Below, one piece after another: positions 19,433 to 27,746 of a stretch of DNA of 64,000 bases; the stretch's first letter is position 1; each line of letters begins with the position of its first letter. Source of the DNA: Kordia aestuariivivens. Its GTDB lineage: Bacteria > Bacteroidota > Bacteroidia > Flavobacteriales > Flavobacteriaceae. The notes beneath the pieces were generated by a model. That model had not been told where the DNA came from and ran no database searches. It saw nothing but the letters and a program-made list of their open reading frames with translations. The stretch lies in assembly GCF_014397005.1 (NCBI RefSeq), contig NZ_JACGWS010000010.1, positions 1 through 64,000 on the forward strand, in the 5' to 3' direction. The position numbers and the translations under genes are program-made.

Positions 19433-19924
19433 ATGACAGTAGCGCAAACTAAATTATGGAACAAAATTCGAAATTTTGAAATTGATGATATAAGTTCTTC
19501 TTTTACCTTTACAGATAGAATTGCTAGAGAGAATGGTTGGTCATTAGAATATTCTTTGCGAGCAGTTTTGGAATACAAAAAATTTCTGTTTCTGATAGTA
19601 ATTTCAGATTTTCCACAAACACCTTCAGATCAAATTGATCAAGTTTGGCATCTTCACTTGTTATACACAAAATCGTATTGGATAGATTTTTGTCAAAACA
19701 CAATTCAAAAATCAATTCATCATGGACCTACAAAAGGAGTAGAGGAAAAGTCGCTTTTTAAAGAACAATATTTGAAAACTCTTGAGTTTTATGAATCTAT
19801 ATTTTCGAAACAACCTCCAAAAGATATTTGGGTTGATGTTGATACGAGATTTAAAGAAATTCATTTTACACGTGTAAATAGACACAAAAACTGGATCATT
19901 CCTAAATTACTATTAAAAAAATAA
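19433..19924 (+). CDS. Glycine-rich-domain (GRDP/DUF1399-like) protein
   Basis: 163 residues, no signal peptide. The core FPQTPSDQIDQVWHLHLLYT (about 61-80) and KSYWIDFCQ, with HHGPTKGVEE further on, matches the GRDP family motif best known from plant glycine-rich-domain proteins and from bacteria. The invariant D-x-x-W-H-x-H suggests a metal or nucleic-acid site, but bacterial function is unknown. It overlaps the next gene by 1 nt (TAATG), so the two proteins are likely partners. Confidence 0.65.
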   Translation: MTVAQTKLWNKIRNFEIDDISSSFTFTDRIARENGWSLEYSLRAVLEYKKFLFLIVISDFPQTPSDQIDQVWHLHLLYTKSYWIDFCQNTIQKSIHHGPTKGVEEKSLFKEQYLKTLEFYESIFSKQPPKDIWVDVDTRFKEIHFTRVNRHKNWIIPKLLLKK

Positions 19925-20730
19925 TGAAGCTACTCTCTAAAATAACACCAGCTGAAACAATTCTTATAAAAGAATGTGGTGATGCTCAACTAAAAAACCT
20001 ATTGAGATTTACTTTTATGGATTTACTCCTTAAAAAAGTTATTAAAATAGTTGAAGAAGACAAACAACCACACCCTAGAGATCAAGTTCGCACATACACT
20101 TATGTTGAATCTGGCAAAAATTTTAATTCATATAAACCAAAAAATCATGAGTTAATCTTTATGAGTCCTTTTGTTGAAGAAGAATTAATTCAAATCTTAT
20201 TCAAGCATTTTGTGAAAATTATATATGATGCTTCTGGTGGAAAAAAGAATTATAGAGAAAGTATAAAAAGTAATGAAACACAAAAACATTATTTTAATCA
20301 GTCGTTTTTTATAAACTTATTTCGATTTGTAAGACTAACTAAAGAAGGAGAAAAAGTCAAACAAGAAATAACTGCATATTTAAAAGAAGTTGACGAAAAC
20401 ATTGGTGATTTATTAGAAAATGATCAGAAAAAAGCATTAGAACTATTAGTTAATATTGGCGGAAATATATTTTTAATAAGGAATTTAGATTTTGACCTTC
20501 TTAAAAAAATAGATAAAGAACTCTTAAACCAACATAAAGCATTACACGAAAATATTGATCATTACGATGACGGTTGGTATTTGTTTGAAGATAGTTATTT
20601 ATTTGAAGATTCTCTTGATTCCTTTTTTTATGACACTATAGACTCTTTCGATTCAGAATTTGATGCATCTAGTTGTTCATCTTGTGATAGTGGCTGTAGT
20701 AGTTGTGGTGGCTGTGGAGGTTGTGATTAA
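19924..20730 (+). CDS. TIGR04222-like protein with Cys/Gly-rich tail
   Basis: 268 residues. The N-terminal half resembles the winged-helix-like repeat part of TIGR04222 proteins (start LLSKITPAETILIKECG, later LFRFVRLTKEGEKVKQEITA). The last ~40 residues turn acidic and then become a low-complexity tail of Ser, Cys and Gly (SSCSSCDSGCSSCGGCGGCD). Such Gly/Cys tails are typical of this family. No membrane helix is evident, unlike most TIGR04222 members. Partner of the glycine-rich-domain gene just upstream. Function unknown. Confidence 0.55.
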   Translation: MKLLSKITPAETILIKECGDAQLKNLLRFTFMDLLLKKVIKIVEEDKQPHPRDQVRTYTYVESGKNFNSYKPKNHELIFMSPFVEEELIQILFKHFVKIIYDASGGKKNYRESIKSNETQKHYFNQSFFINLFRFVRLTKEGEKVKQEITAYLKEVDENIGDLLENDQKKALELLVNIGGNIFLIRNLDFDLLKKIDKELLNQHKALHENIDHYDDGWYLFEDSYLFEDSLDSFFYDTIDSFDSEFDASSCSSCDSGCSSCGGCGGCD

Positions 20731-20793
20731 AATCGAAATTACTATTTGAATTTTCTTAACCTCAAGCAAATTATAATACTGAGCTAACTATTG

Positions 20794-20822
20794 AAAGTTT
20801 ACAATTTTGTAAACTTTTTTAA
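20794..20822 (+). terminator. Terminator of the glycine-rich-domain pair
   Basis: AAAGTTTACAA pairs with TTGTAAACTTT around a tiny loop and is followed by T-rich sequence; 64 nt past the stop codon. Confidence 0.8.
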
Positions 20823-20864
20823 TTCATATTACATAATCCGGAAACATTTTCGTATCTTCATGCT

Positions 20865-21332
20865 ATGGTAATTATCGAAACTGCAACAGGAAATTCACAT
20901 CCAGTGGAAATAAAACTTGTTGATGATTCAGATTATCAGAAATTAACAAAAGCACGTTACTTTTTCGATTGGAAAGCAGAAAAACAATTTGAAGTCTATA
21001 AATTGTGCATCTTTGGTTCCAATGAAATCTTAGGATTGATCTCTTTAGAGCGAATTCCTGACGAATGGAGAATTCATATTAGATTGTTGACGGTTTCTGT
21101 TGAAAATCAAGGAAAACACAAACTATTTGATAACATTGCAGGAAACTTGATAGCGCATGCTGCAAAAATTGCAGTTGCTGCGTATGCCGAATTAGCCTGT
21201 GTTTCATTACGACCAAAAACTGAAATAGCGAAACATTATATAGAAACGTATAATATGCAAGTAACAGGATTGACGTTGAGCATCGAAGTGCCCGAAATAC
21301 TAAATTTAACAAATCGATTTGACCATGACTAG
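20865..21332 (+). CDS. GNAT-like protein, possible toxin-type partner
   Basis: 155 residues with a degenerate acetyltransferase fold: a beta-strand pair around ILGLISLERIPDEWRIHIRL, then LLTVSVENQG-KHKLFDNIAG (about 75-94) at the position of the acetyl-CoA loop, then a helix and KHYIETYNMQ near the end. The usual Gly-rich R-x-x-G-x-G/A loop is not obvious. It overlaps the downstream HTH gene by 8 nt (ATGACTAG), a layout typical of toxin-antitoxin and other paired genes. TATCTTCA at 20853-20860 may be a -7 box, which would give an almost leaderless mRNA. Confidence 0.55.
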   Translation: MVIIETATGNSHPVEIKLVDDSDYQKLTKARYFFDWKAEKQFEVYKLCIFGSNEILGLISLERIPDEWRIHIRLLTVSVENQGKHKLFDNIAGNLIAHAAKIAVAAYAELACVSLRPKTEIAKHYIETYNMQVTGLTLSIEVPEILNLTNRFDHD

Positions 21333-21870
21333 AGCGGAAAATAAAGATTCAAATAACCATCCAGAGTTTGGTGTAGATTCACGATATACTTCAAAAAAGG
21401 AATCTCAATCTGAAGCTACTGCATTAATGGAAGCACGTTTGGCGCGCATGAAAAATGTGTCTAAAGATGATATTATTCGTGCGAAACTCATGCAGTTAAA
21501 ACTAAACATGGAAGCGTTTATCAAACAGCCTATTCATGAGCCTCACAACTATTTTTCAGAATTCTTGCAATCGTATATAGATGCAATTTATTCGAAGCGA
21601 AGTATTTTTGCAATGGATCTTGATATTACTCCGTCAAAACTAAGTCAGGTGATCAATAATCACAGAGAACCACAAGATGAGTTCCTATTAAAATTGATGA
21701 TTCATTCCGAGAAAATTTATGCAAATGTTTGTCCTTTTCAAAAGGAAATTTGGTATCAAGTGTATTTTCATGAGAAGTTGTGCAAAATGATGTCTACGCA
21801 AAAAGAATGGACATCAAAATTTGAAAATGTTGTGTCTGTAAGTGAGCCTATTACAAAATATGAAAAGTAA
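21325..21870 (+). CDS. Helix-turn-helix (XRE-like) protein, possible antitoxin
   Basis: 181 residues from the ATG at 21325. An acidic/polar, probably disordered N-terminus (about 1-40) is followed by helices and an XRE-type HTH at about 95-130: AMDLDITPSKLSQVINNHRE then QDEFLLKLMIHSE. The remainder (about 135-181) has no motif I know. Its start lies inside the GNAT-like gene, so it is translated from the same message. A DNA-binding antitoxin that represses its own operon is plausible but unproven. Confidence 0.6.
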   Translation: MTRAENKDSNNHPEFGVDSRYTSKKESQSEATALMEARLARMKNVSKDDIIRAKLMQLKLNMEAFIKQPIHEPHNYFSEFLQSYIDAIYSKRSIFAMDLDITPSKLSQVINNHREPQDEFLLKLMIHSEKIYANVCPFQKEIWYQVYFHEKLCKMMSTQKEWTSKFENVVSVSEPITKYEK

Positions 21871-21947
21871 TTTGTAGCGATTGTTCGTGTTTTATATTGA
21901 ATTTTATTCAAGTAAGTTAATGATGATTAAATTATACAGTAAAATAG

Positions 21948-22328
21948 ATGACGAAAAAAACACCAAATATGAAAACGTCTTTTCTTCACACTTTTTGGGT
22001 GCAATTAGATTTGAGACTTTCTGAAGAGTTTTCCAAATCAGAAGATCCTTTGTTGAAAAACTTTTGGTGTGATGGAATTTATTTATATCCTACAGATCAT
22101 CAATTGGTTAAGAAGTATGTGAATGATAAGCGAAAAATTGTTGTGACGGCATGGCTAGGCAAAACAGGACAAGATGCGTACGAAGCAACGATTCATTTCG
22201 GAACGAGAGCATTAAGCAGATATGCGAAAGGAACAGATGTATCTGAAGCTATCCCTAAGTTTGAATCTCAAACAGAATGGATTGAAATTGATATTGAGCG
22301 AAAAACAATCGAAATACGACTAGATTGA
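21948..22328 (+). CDS. Hypothetical protein
   Basis: 126 residues, soluble, mixed alpha/beta, no signal peptide and no motif I recognise. Aromatic-rich opening (HTFWVQLDLRLSEEF, FWCDGIYLYP) and a C-terminal beta-like segment (WIEIDIERKTIEIRLD). An ATG seven codons in (21969) is an alternative start. It lies 77 nt after the HTH gene on the same strand and could be its third member or independent. Confidence 0.65.
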   Translation: MTKKTPNMKTSFLHTFWVQLDLRLSEEFSKSEDPLLKNFWCDGIYLYPTDHQLVKKYVNDKRKIVVTAWLGKTGQDAYEATIHFGTRALSRYAKGTDVSEAIPKFESQTEWIEIDIERKTIEIRLD

Positions 22329-22354
22329 ACGTAATTGTAAGTGATAAGTATATA

Positions 22355-22969
22355 CTATTCAAGCTCTTTAATCGCAATCTCATACAAATTTTGAAACAAC
22401 TCAAAAATCTGTTGTGCGTCTTTTTGACGAACCGAAATGGTAATGCGACAATCCATTTCTAGTTTTTGAGCAATAATATTCAAGTTTCGCTCTTTTACCA
22501 CTCGCATGACTTTGTTCATGTTTTTGTAATCAAAAACGAGTAAATAATCAATATTGATGGTTTTCTCCAAAATTTCTGAAGCTTCCAACGCTAATTGTGC
22601 GCCTGTACGATATGCATTAATCAATCCGCCAACGCCCAATTTTGTGCCGCCAAAATAGCGCACGACTACAATTAATATATCCGTAACATCAAAAGACTGA
22701 ATCTGTCCGTAAATCGGCATTCCAGCACTATTGGAAGGTTCGCCATCATCATTGGCTCTAAAGCGAAACGGCTCCGTTTTACCAAATTGCCACGCATAAC
22801 AAAAATGTCGCGCTGAATGATGACTTTTTTTCAAAGCTTCCAACTTTTCTTTTACGTCATCTTCATTAAACACCGGAAACGCATAGCCAAAGAACTTACT
22901 ATTTCGATCTTTAAATAGTACTTCTTCCGAAGGAATGTCAATGGTTTTGTAGGTGTCTTTAGTTTCCAA
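22355..22969 (-). CDS. yigZ: YigZ/IMPACT family protein
   Basis: A 204-residue member of the UPF0029/IMPACT family. The diagnostic blocks are RHFCYAWQFG, NDDGEPSNSAGMPIYGQIQS (about 74-93) and VVRYFGGTKLGVGGLINAYR (about 101-120); the C-terminal half is the DUF1949 ferredoxin-like domain. Eukaryotic IMPACT regulates the kinase GCN2; the bacterial role is not settled. It converges with the plus-strand hypothetical gene 26 nt away. Confidence 0.92.
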   Translation of the reverse strand: METKDTYKTIDIPSEEVLFKDRNSKFFGYAFPVFNEDDVKEKLEALKKSHHSARHFCYAWQFGKTEPFRFRANDDGEPSNSAGMPIYGQIQSFDVTDILIVVVRYFGGTKLGVGGLINAYRTGAQLALEASEILEKTINIDYLLVFDYKNMNKVMRVVKERNLNIIAQKLEMDCRITISVRQKDAQQIFELFQNLYEIAIKELE

Positions 22970-23078
22970 TATTTATAAATTACTGATTTATCGTTTTTTA
23001 TTTTCTTTTTAGTTCGTGTCTTTTTTATTTTCTTAAAGATGAACTCATGAATCTTCGGTTTCTTTGTTCGCCCAAAGC

Positions 23079-23103
23079 ATCTCGACTGCGCTCGATGTGA
23101 CAT
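23079..23103. repeat. REP-like element TCTCGACTGCGCTCGA
   Basis: A hairpin-forming repeat (TCGA-CTGC-GCTCGA type) ending in TGTGACATT. Copies lie at 28788-28811, 33189-33212 and an inverted pair at 54334-54406. It sits in the 185-nt gap upstream of yigZ. Confidence 0.8.
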
Positions 23104-23153
23104 TACGAAATAAAAGAAAACTGTGCGTTTAAATTTCCTAACGAAATTAGCTA

Positions 23154-24023
23154 TTACAACTGTTGCGCCGAAATCGTAATCAATGCAATACTCACAATCG
23201 CGATTCCAATTCCAATCCAGTTTTTTAAGATGAGCTTTTCTTTAAAAATAAGGATTCCAAAAATAGTGGATAACATTACAATCGCTACATTATTAATCGG
23301 AAAAACCGTAGAACTATCGCCCAATTGATCAGGTCGTAATGCTTTCAACAAGAAAACTATCGAATAGAAATTTGGGATTCCGAGTGCAATTCCACCAAGG
23401 ATTGTTTTTCCAGTAATCTTAAAATCGCGTCGAATGGTGATCACCATAATTCCAATAATTGCCGCACACGCAAAAATGGCTGCCGAAAAAATAGGCGTTT
23501 CACCTTCGGCAACATACGTAGTTTCCATGTATTTTATGGAAGTGTCAATGACGCCAGAACCTATAAATAGCAAGACAGGAAAGAGTAATTTTTTACGATC
23601 AAACGAAGCACCGTCTTTTTTAACTGTGGTTAAATAGACAGCGAGTAACGCCAAAATAATTCCAGCAATTTTTAATAGACTTAGCTTTTCATTGTATACA
23701 ATCACCGCAAAAATCACAGGAACAACGACCGACATTTTACTTGAAACCGAAGCTACGGAAAGTCCATTGCGTTGCGCTGTGAGTGCCATCAAAATAAAAA
23801 TAGAAATAAACAGAATTCCCAAGCAAACGGCACCAATCATCCAGGGTTTCTGGGTAACTTCTACAATTGTGATTCCATTTCCGTAAAAGAAAAATCCGCA
23901 AGTAAATGCTACAACGTAATTGACAACAATCGCTTGAAACGTGTTCACTTGAAACGTATCAAACAGTTTAAAGATGACAAATAGCGAACTCGAAATTAAA
24001 ATACTTAGGATGAGGTAAATCAA
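23154..24023 (-). CDS. EamA/DMT-family transporter
   Basis: A 289-residue ten-helix membrane protein made of two repeated EamA halves. Motifs: the SVASVSSKMSVVVPVIFAVI segment ending the first half, and PINNVAIVMLSTIFGILIFKEKL closing the second, here written across residues about 232-254. The likely start is TTG at 24023, which makes TTGA with the stop of the HAD gene and begins at a membrane helix (IYLILSILISSSLF). An upstream ATG at 24086 would add an Arg-rich segment inside the HAD gene and is unlikely. Substrate unknown (metabolite or drug exporter class). Confidence 0.85.
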   Translation of the reverse strand: MIYLILSILISSSLFVIFKLFDTFQVNTFQAIVVNYVVAFTCGFFFYGNGITIVEVTQKPWMIGAVCLGILFISIFILMALTAQRNGLSVASVSSKMSVVVPVIFAVIVYNEKLSLLKIAGIILALLAVYLTTVKKDGASFDRKKLLFPVLLFIGSGVIDTSIKYMETTYVAEGETPIFSAAIFACAAIIGIMVITIRRDFKITGKTILGGIALGIPNFYSIVFLLKALRPDQLGDSSTVFPINNVAIVMLSTIFGILIFKEKLILKNWIGIGIAIVSIALITISAQQL

Positions 24024-24634
24024 AATAGTGATTTTTTGTGCGTGAACAAATCTACAACATCTTCTTCGCCCGGAATCAAATTCCAAACATGAATTCCTAA
24101 GTTCGCTGCGGAATCTGTGTTTTCGGCAGTATCATCAATAAATAAAGTTTCAGAAGCTTTCAAATCATTTTCACGCAATACAAATTCGTAAATATTGGCA
24201 TCAGGTTTTCTGAGATTGATTTCATGCGAAAGGTAAAATTGCTCAAAACAAGCTGCAAACTCGTTGTATAATTCTGTTCCCCAATCGTGTTGAATCCACG
24301 AAATATGCAAATCATTCGTATTACTCAACAATAATAAACGATACTTTTTATCTTTGGCTAATTGCTGAATAAACTCCAACCGATATTTCGGAAAATCTAA
24401 TAAAATAGCGTTCCAAGCGTCTATTAAACTTGCCTTCGTTGTATTTGGGAATTGGTTGTGATAAAAATCAACAAACGCTTCCGTTGTCATCAAACCTTTC
24501 TCGTATGCTTGATTCTTCTCAACCATTTCTGGCGTAAAATCAGTAATGCCTAATCTTTCCAATTCGCGCGCTGTTGCAGGTTTATCTAGGTTGATGAAAA
24601 TATCACCAAAATCGAAAATTAAATTCTTAATCAT
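24020..24634 (-). CDS. HAD-family hydrolase
   Basis: A 204-residue haloacid-dehalogenase-fold phosphatase. Motif I FDFGDIFINLD is unusual in having D-F-G-D where D-x-D is standard; motif II is LLLLSNTND; the Lys motif is LRKPDANIYEFVL and motif IV LFIDDTAENTDSA. This is the YihX/epoxide-hydrolase-N subgroup pattern. It overlaps ribD by 8 nt, so a role in dephosphorylating the riboflavin intermediate (a missing step in many bacteria) is an attractive inference. Confidence 0.85.
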   Translation of the reverse strand: MIKNLIFDFGDIFINLDKPATARELERLGITDFTPEMVEKNQAYEKGLMTTEAFVDFYHNQFPNTTKASLIDAWNAILLDFPKYRLEFIQQLAKDKKYRLLLLSNTNDLHISWIQHDWGTELYNEFAACFEQFYLSHEINLRKPDANIYEFVLRENDLKASETLFIDDTAENTDSAANLGIHVWNLIPGEEDVVDLFTHKKSLF

Positions 24635-25673
24635 TCGTATAAATATCTAATGAATTGTCTAAAATTGTTTGTTCAGATTGAAGTTTTCCTGTAAAAGTTG
24701 GCGCTTCAATTCCAGCTTGAAACGAAACGTTTCCTGTGAAAACGCGCGCTTCATCCCAAAGATTTGCATCAATAAACGTTTGCAAAGTTTGTTTTCCACC
24801 TTCAATAATAACCGATTGTACTTCGTATTTGTATAAAACTTCACAAATTTGTTCTGCAATATTTTTAGAAAAATCTATAACTTCAAAAATGATATTTTCT
24901 TTGTTATCTCTTTGCTGCTCGGTCAATACAATTGTTTTTATTGTTTGATCGAATAACGAATACGTTTCTGGAATTCGCAAAGATTTATCCAACACAATTC
25001 GCACAGGATTGTTGCCATGCCAATCGCGTGTATTTAACTTTGGATTGTCTGTAATTGCAGTATTTGTTCCAACTAAAATAGCAGCTTCTTCACTTCGCCA
25101 TTTATGAACGAGCTGACGCGAAAATTTATTTGTAATCCAATTGGGTTGAACTGGATCATTTTCATGTCGAATCTTATCAATAAAGCCATCTTGCGTTTGC
25201 GCCCATTTCAGAATAATATACGGACGTTTGTATTGATGAAACGTGAAAAATCGTTTATTGGATGCGATACATTCAGCTTCTAAAACACCTAAAACGACTT
25301 CACAACCAGCGTTTTTGAGCTTTTCGATGCCTTTTCCAGCCACTTTTGCAAATGGATCAATAGTTCCAACAACAACTTTCGGAATTTGATGTTTGATGAT
25401 TAAATCGCTACATGGCGGTGTTTTTCCAAAATGACTACATGGTTCTAATGAAACATAAATCGTTGCTTCTTTCAATAAAGAGGTGTCTTTTACGGAATGA
25501 ATTGCGTTTACTTCGGCATGATCTCCACCATATGCACTTGTATATCCTTCGCCAATAATCACGTTATTATGCACAATGACTGCGCCAACCGAAGGATTCG
25601 GCATGGCAGCTTGCAAACCGTTTGCAGCCAATTGCAAACAACGTTTCATATATTTTTCATGCGAATGTTGCAC
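24627..25673 (-). CDS. ribD: Riboflavin biosynthesis protein RibD (deaminase-reductase)
   Basis: 348 residues, two domains. The deaminase part (about 1-145) has the zinc motif HAEVNAIHS (about 52-60) and PCSHFGKTPPCSDLI (about 77-91). The reductase part (about 148-348) follows, with WAQTQDGFIDK. It performs the second and third steps of riboflavin synthesis. The start codon is GTG at 25673, sharing one base with the stop of the upstream gene (TAGTG). HAD and EamA genes follow in the same unit. Confidence 0.95.
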   Translation of the reverse strand: MQHSHEKYMKRCLQLAANGLQAAMPNPSVGAVIVHNNVIIGEGYTSAYGGDHAEVNAIHSVKDTSLLKEATIYVSLEPCSHFGKTPPCSDLIIKHQIPKVVVGTIDPFAKVAGKGIEKLKNAGCEVVLGVLEAECIASNKRFFTFHQYKRPYIILKWAQTQDGFIDKIRHENDPVQPNWITNKFSRQLVHKWRSEEAAILVGTNTAITDNPKLNTRDWHGNNPVRIVLDKSLRIPETYSLFDQTIKTIVLTEQQRDNKENIIFEVIDFSKNIAEQICEVLYKYEVQSVIIEGGKQTLQTFIDANLWDEARVFTGNVSFQAGIEAPTFTGKLQSEQTILDNSLDIYTND

Positions 25674-26134
25674 TATAATTTTATCTTTATATCTTCAGTT
25701 TTGTCAACTTCATAATTGTATGAAAAGCCAAACGTACTATAAGTAATTGTTCCTTTGTATTGTACTTTCATTTTTTGATTGACAATACTATTTAGAATGC
25801 CTCCCAAAAGACCATTTTTATTTTTTTCAAACACTTCTTTTGTGGGAATGATCACTTTTAACGGGATTGTAAAATTTTCTTTTGCAGGAACTTTAAAAGA
25901 TTCAGAACTCACGTTTGCAACCGAAACATCATTTACAAACACTTCAATTCCTTTGCATTCTAAACTTCCTCCAACATCATTTTGATTCATAAAATAAGCA
26001 TCTGCCGTTAGCGTGATGGTTTCCAAAGTTGCATCTTCAACCACAACATTATCAACCTTTACGAATAATGGTTTTTCTTTGACTTTACAATTTATGAAAA
26101 GTAAGATGATTGGAATTATAAAAAGTTTTTTCAT
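25673..26134 (-). CDS. LEA14-like (WHy domain) lipoprotein
   Basis: 153 residues with a lipoprotein signal (LLFINCKVKEK, Cys at about 16). The remainder is beta-rich, with alternating NNVGG-like and KVPAKENFTIPLKVIIP segments resembling the WHy domain of LEA14 proteins, associated with desiccation or stress tolerance in other organisms. It begins the ribD unit. Function unknown. Confidence 0.65.
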   Translation of the reverse strand: MKKLFIIPIILLFINCKVKEKPLFVKVDNVVVEDATLETITLTADAYFMNQNDVGGSLECKGIEVFVNDVSVANVSSESFKVPAKENFTIPLKVIIPTKEVFEKNKNGLLGGILNSIVNQKMKVQYKGTITYSTFGFSYNYEVDKTEDIKIKL

Positions 26135-26384
26135 AATATAATTTGCTTTTTTCTGTAATGAATCATGCTGAAAATTTCGTCAGTTTGAGTGTTTTCATGT
26201 AATGAAAATGTATCGAAAATAAGAAACTTTCTAGCTGTATAGTTTCTCTTAAAAATCACTCGAAATGACGTTTTTATGATAATTGATCTTGAACCAACAA
26301 CAAACAACTAGCAACAAACAACCAAATTTAGTATCTTCACAGCATCGCAAAACTACATAAATTCTATTTGAAGCGCACACAAAA

Positions 26385-26960
26385 ATGAGTCAAGAATTTT
26401 ACCAAGATCAAGTTTTTAAAAAGATCGATTATACACAACAAACTTTTCCGAAAGGAGAATATGACAATTGCACGTTTCTGGATTGCAAGTTTGAAGGCGT
26501 TTATTTGACAACAATGTCGTTTTTAGAATGTACGTTTGATACTTGCGATATGACAAATGCAAAAGTGAAAAGCACATCATTTACCGAAGTTGATTTTGTG
26601 AATTGTAAATTATTAGGAATCGATTTTAGTCAGTGTAATGATTTCATGTTTTCGGCAACGTTTCAAGACTGTATGTTGCAATTGGCTTCGTTTGCCGAAT
26701 TAAAAATTAAGCAAACAACCTTCCGAATGTCTAATTTGCGAGAAGTAGATTTTACGGGAACCGATTTAGAAAACTCCGTTTTTGATGATTGCGATTTGCA
26801 ACAAGCTATTTTTGAAGAAACCAATTTGGCAAAAGTAGACTTTAGTTCTGCTTACAATTACACCATTGATCCAAGTTTGAATCAACTTAAAAAGGCAACA
26901 TTTTCACGTGTAGAAATTCACGGTTTATTAAAAAAATACGATATAAAAATTATATCCTAA
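26385..26960 (+). CDS. Pentapeptide-repeat protein, Qnr/MfpA-like
   Basis: 191 residues built almost wholly of pentapeptide repeats A(D/N)LXX, here with many F/L/C centres (FLDCKFEGV, SFLECTFDTCDMTNAKV, DFTGTDLENSVFDDCDL). Such proteins fold into a right-handed square helix; Qnr and MfpA members mimic DNA and protect gyrase. Size and the slight break near residue 90 resemble Qnr proteins, but gyrase protection is not shown. It overlaps the acetyltransferase by 1 nt (TAATG). TATCTTCA at about 26332-26339 may be a -7 box. Confidence 0.85.
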   Translation: MSQEFYQDQVFKKIDYTQQTFPKGEYDNCTFLDCKFEGVYLTTMSFLECTFDTCDMTNAKVKSTSFTEVDFVNCKLLGIDFSQCNDFMFSATFQDCMLQLASFAELKIKQTTFRMSNLREVDFTGTDLENSVFDDCDLQQAIFEETNLAKVDFSSAYNYTIDPSLNQLKKATFSRVEIHGLLKKYDIKIIS

Positions 26961-27436
26961 TGATTATTAGAGAAATACAACAAAAAGATAACAAAGATGT
27001 AGCAATTTTTATAAGAGCTGCTTTCCCAGAATTTAACATGGCAATGGTTGGAACTGCGTATGAAGATCCAGAAACAGATGCCATGTTTGAAGCATATCAA
27101 GGCGATCGTGAAGTATATTATGTGATTGAAGTTGATGGAGAAGTTGTTGGCGGTGCAGGAATTAAGCTATTGCGTGACAATACAGACAATGTTTGTGAAT
27201 TTCAGAAAATGTATTTTTTGACGAAAACCAGAGGAAAAGGATACGGAAAATTGCTATTTTCGAAATGTTTAGAGGCTGCAAAAGATTTTGGTTACGATCA
27301 ATGTTATTTGGAATCTTCGCCATTATTTGAGGCAGCAATTCATATCTATGAATCGTTTGGTTTCAGACAGTTGGATAAGCCTTTAGGGAATACAGGTCAT
27401 TATTCCTGCGATATATGGATGTTGAAGGAGTTGTAA
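26960..27436 (+). CDS. GNAT family N-acetyltransferase
   Basis: 158 residues. Acetyl-CoA loop KTRGKGYGKLLFSKC (about 89-103) and the C-terminal AIHIYESFGFRQLDKPLG are typical. It is translated directly after the pentapeptide-repeat gene. Substrate unknown; small-molecule or peptide acetylation is usual for this size. Confidence 0.9.
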   Translation: MIIREIQQKDNKDVAIFIRAAFPEFNMAMVGTAYEDPETDAMFEAYQGDREVYYVIEVDGEVVGGAGIKLLRDNTDNVCEFQKMYFLTKTRGKGYGKLLFSKCLEAAKDFGYDQCYLESSPLFEAAIHIYESFGFRQLDKPLGNTGHYSCDIWMLKEL

Positions 27437-27439
27437 CTT

Positions 27440-27471
27440 TTAGGTATTAGGTATTAGGTATTAGGTATTAG
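27440..27471 (+). repeat. Short tandem repeat (TTAGGTA)n
   Basis: Four perfect copies of a 7-bp unit plus a partial fifth, directly after the acetyltransferase stop codon. The rest of the 310-nt gap to prmC is AT-rich; I see no other feature except A/T runs. Confidence 0.9.
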
Positions 27472-27746
27472 TATTTGTGATTTTTTATCCAAAACCCAAA
27501 TTTAAGTTTAAGAGTTGAAAGGCTTATCAGTTTAGAAATCTTTTATGCAGTATAGTAATACAAACACGTTAAAAATTTTTGAAACCTTGGAGAAAATTTA
27601 GTGTTTGAATTACGGTTTTATTGCTTCCTGAAGAAGCAATAAAAATACCTCATAAAAGTGTCATTTCTTTTGGTTCATTTTCTTTGGACAAGCAAAGAAA
27701 AGAACAATAAAAATAGTTTTTTTGATAAAAAATTTAAAATAAAAAT

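Noticed and set aside
24024-24086. Longer EamA transporter from the ATG at 24086
   Set aside because: Adds an Arg-rich segment encoded within the HAD gene and breaks the expected N-terminal membrane helix; the TTG at 24023 forms a TTGA junction.
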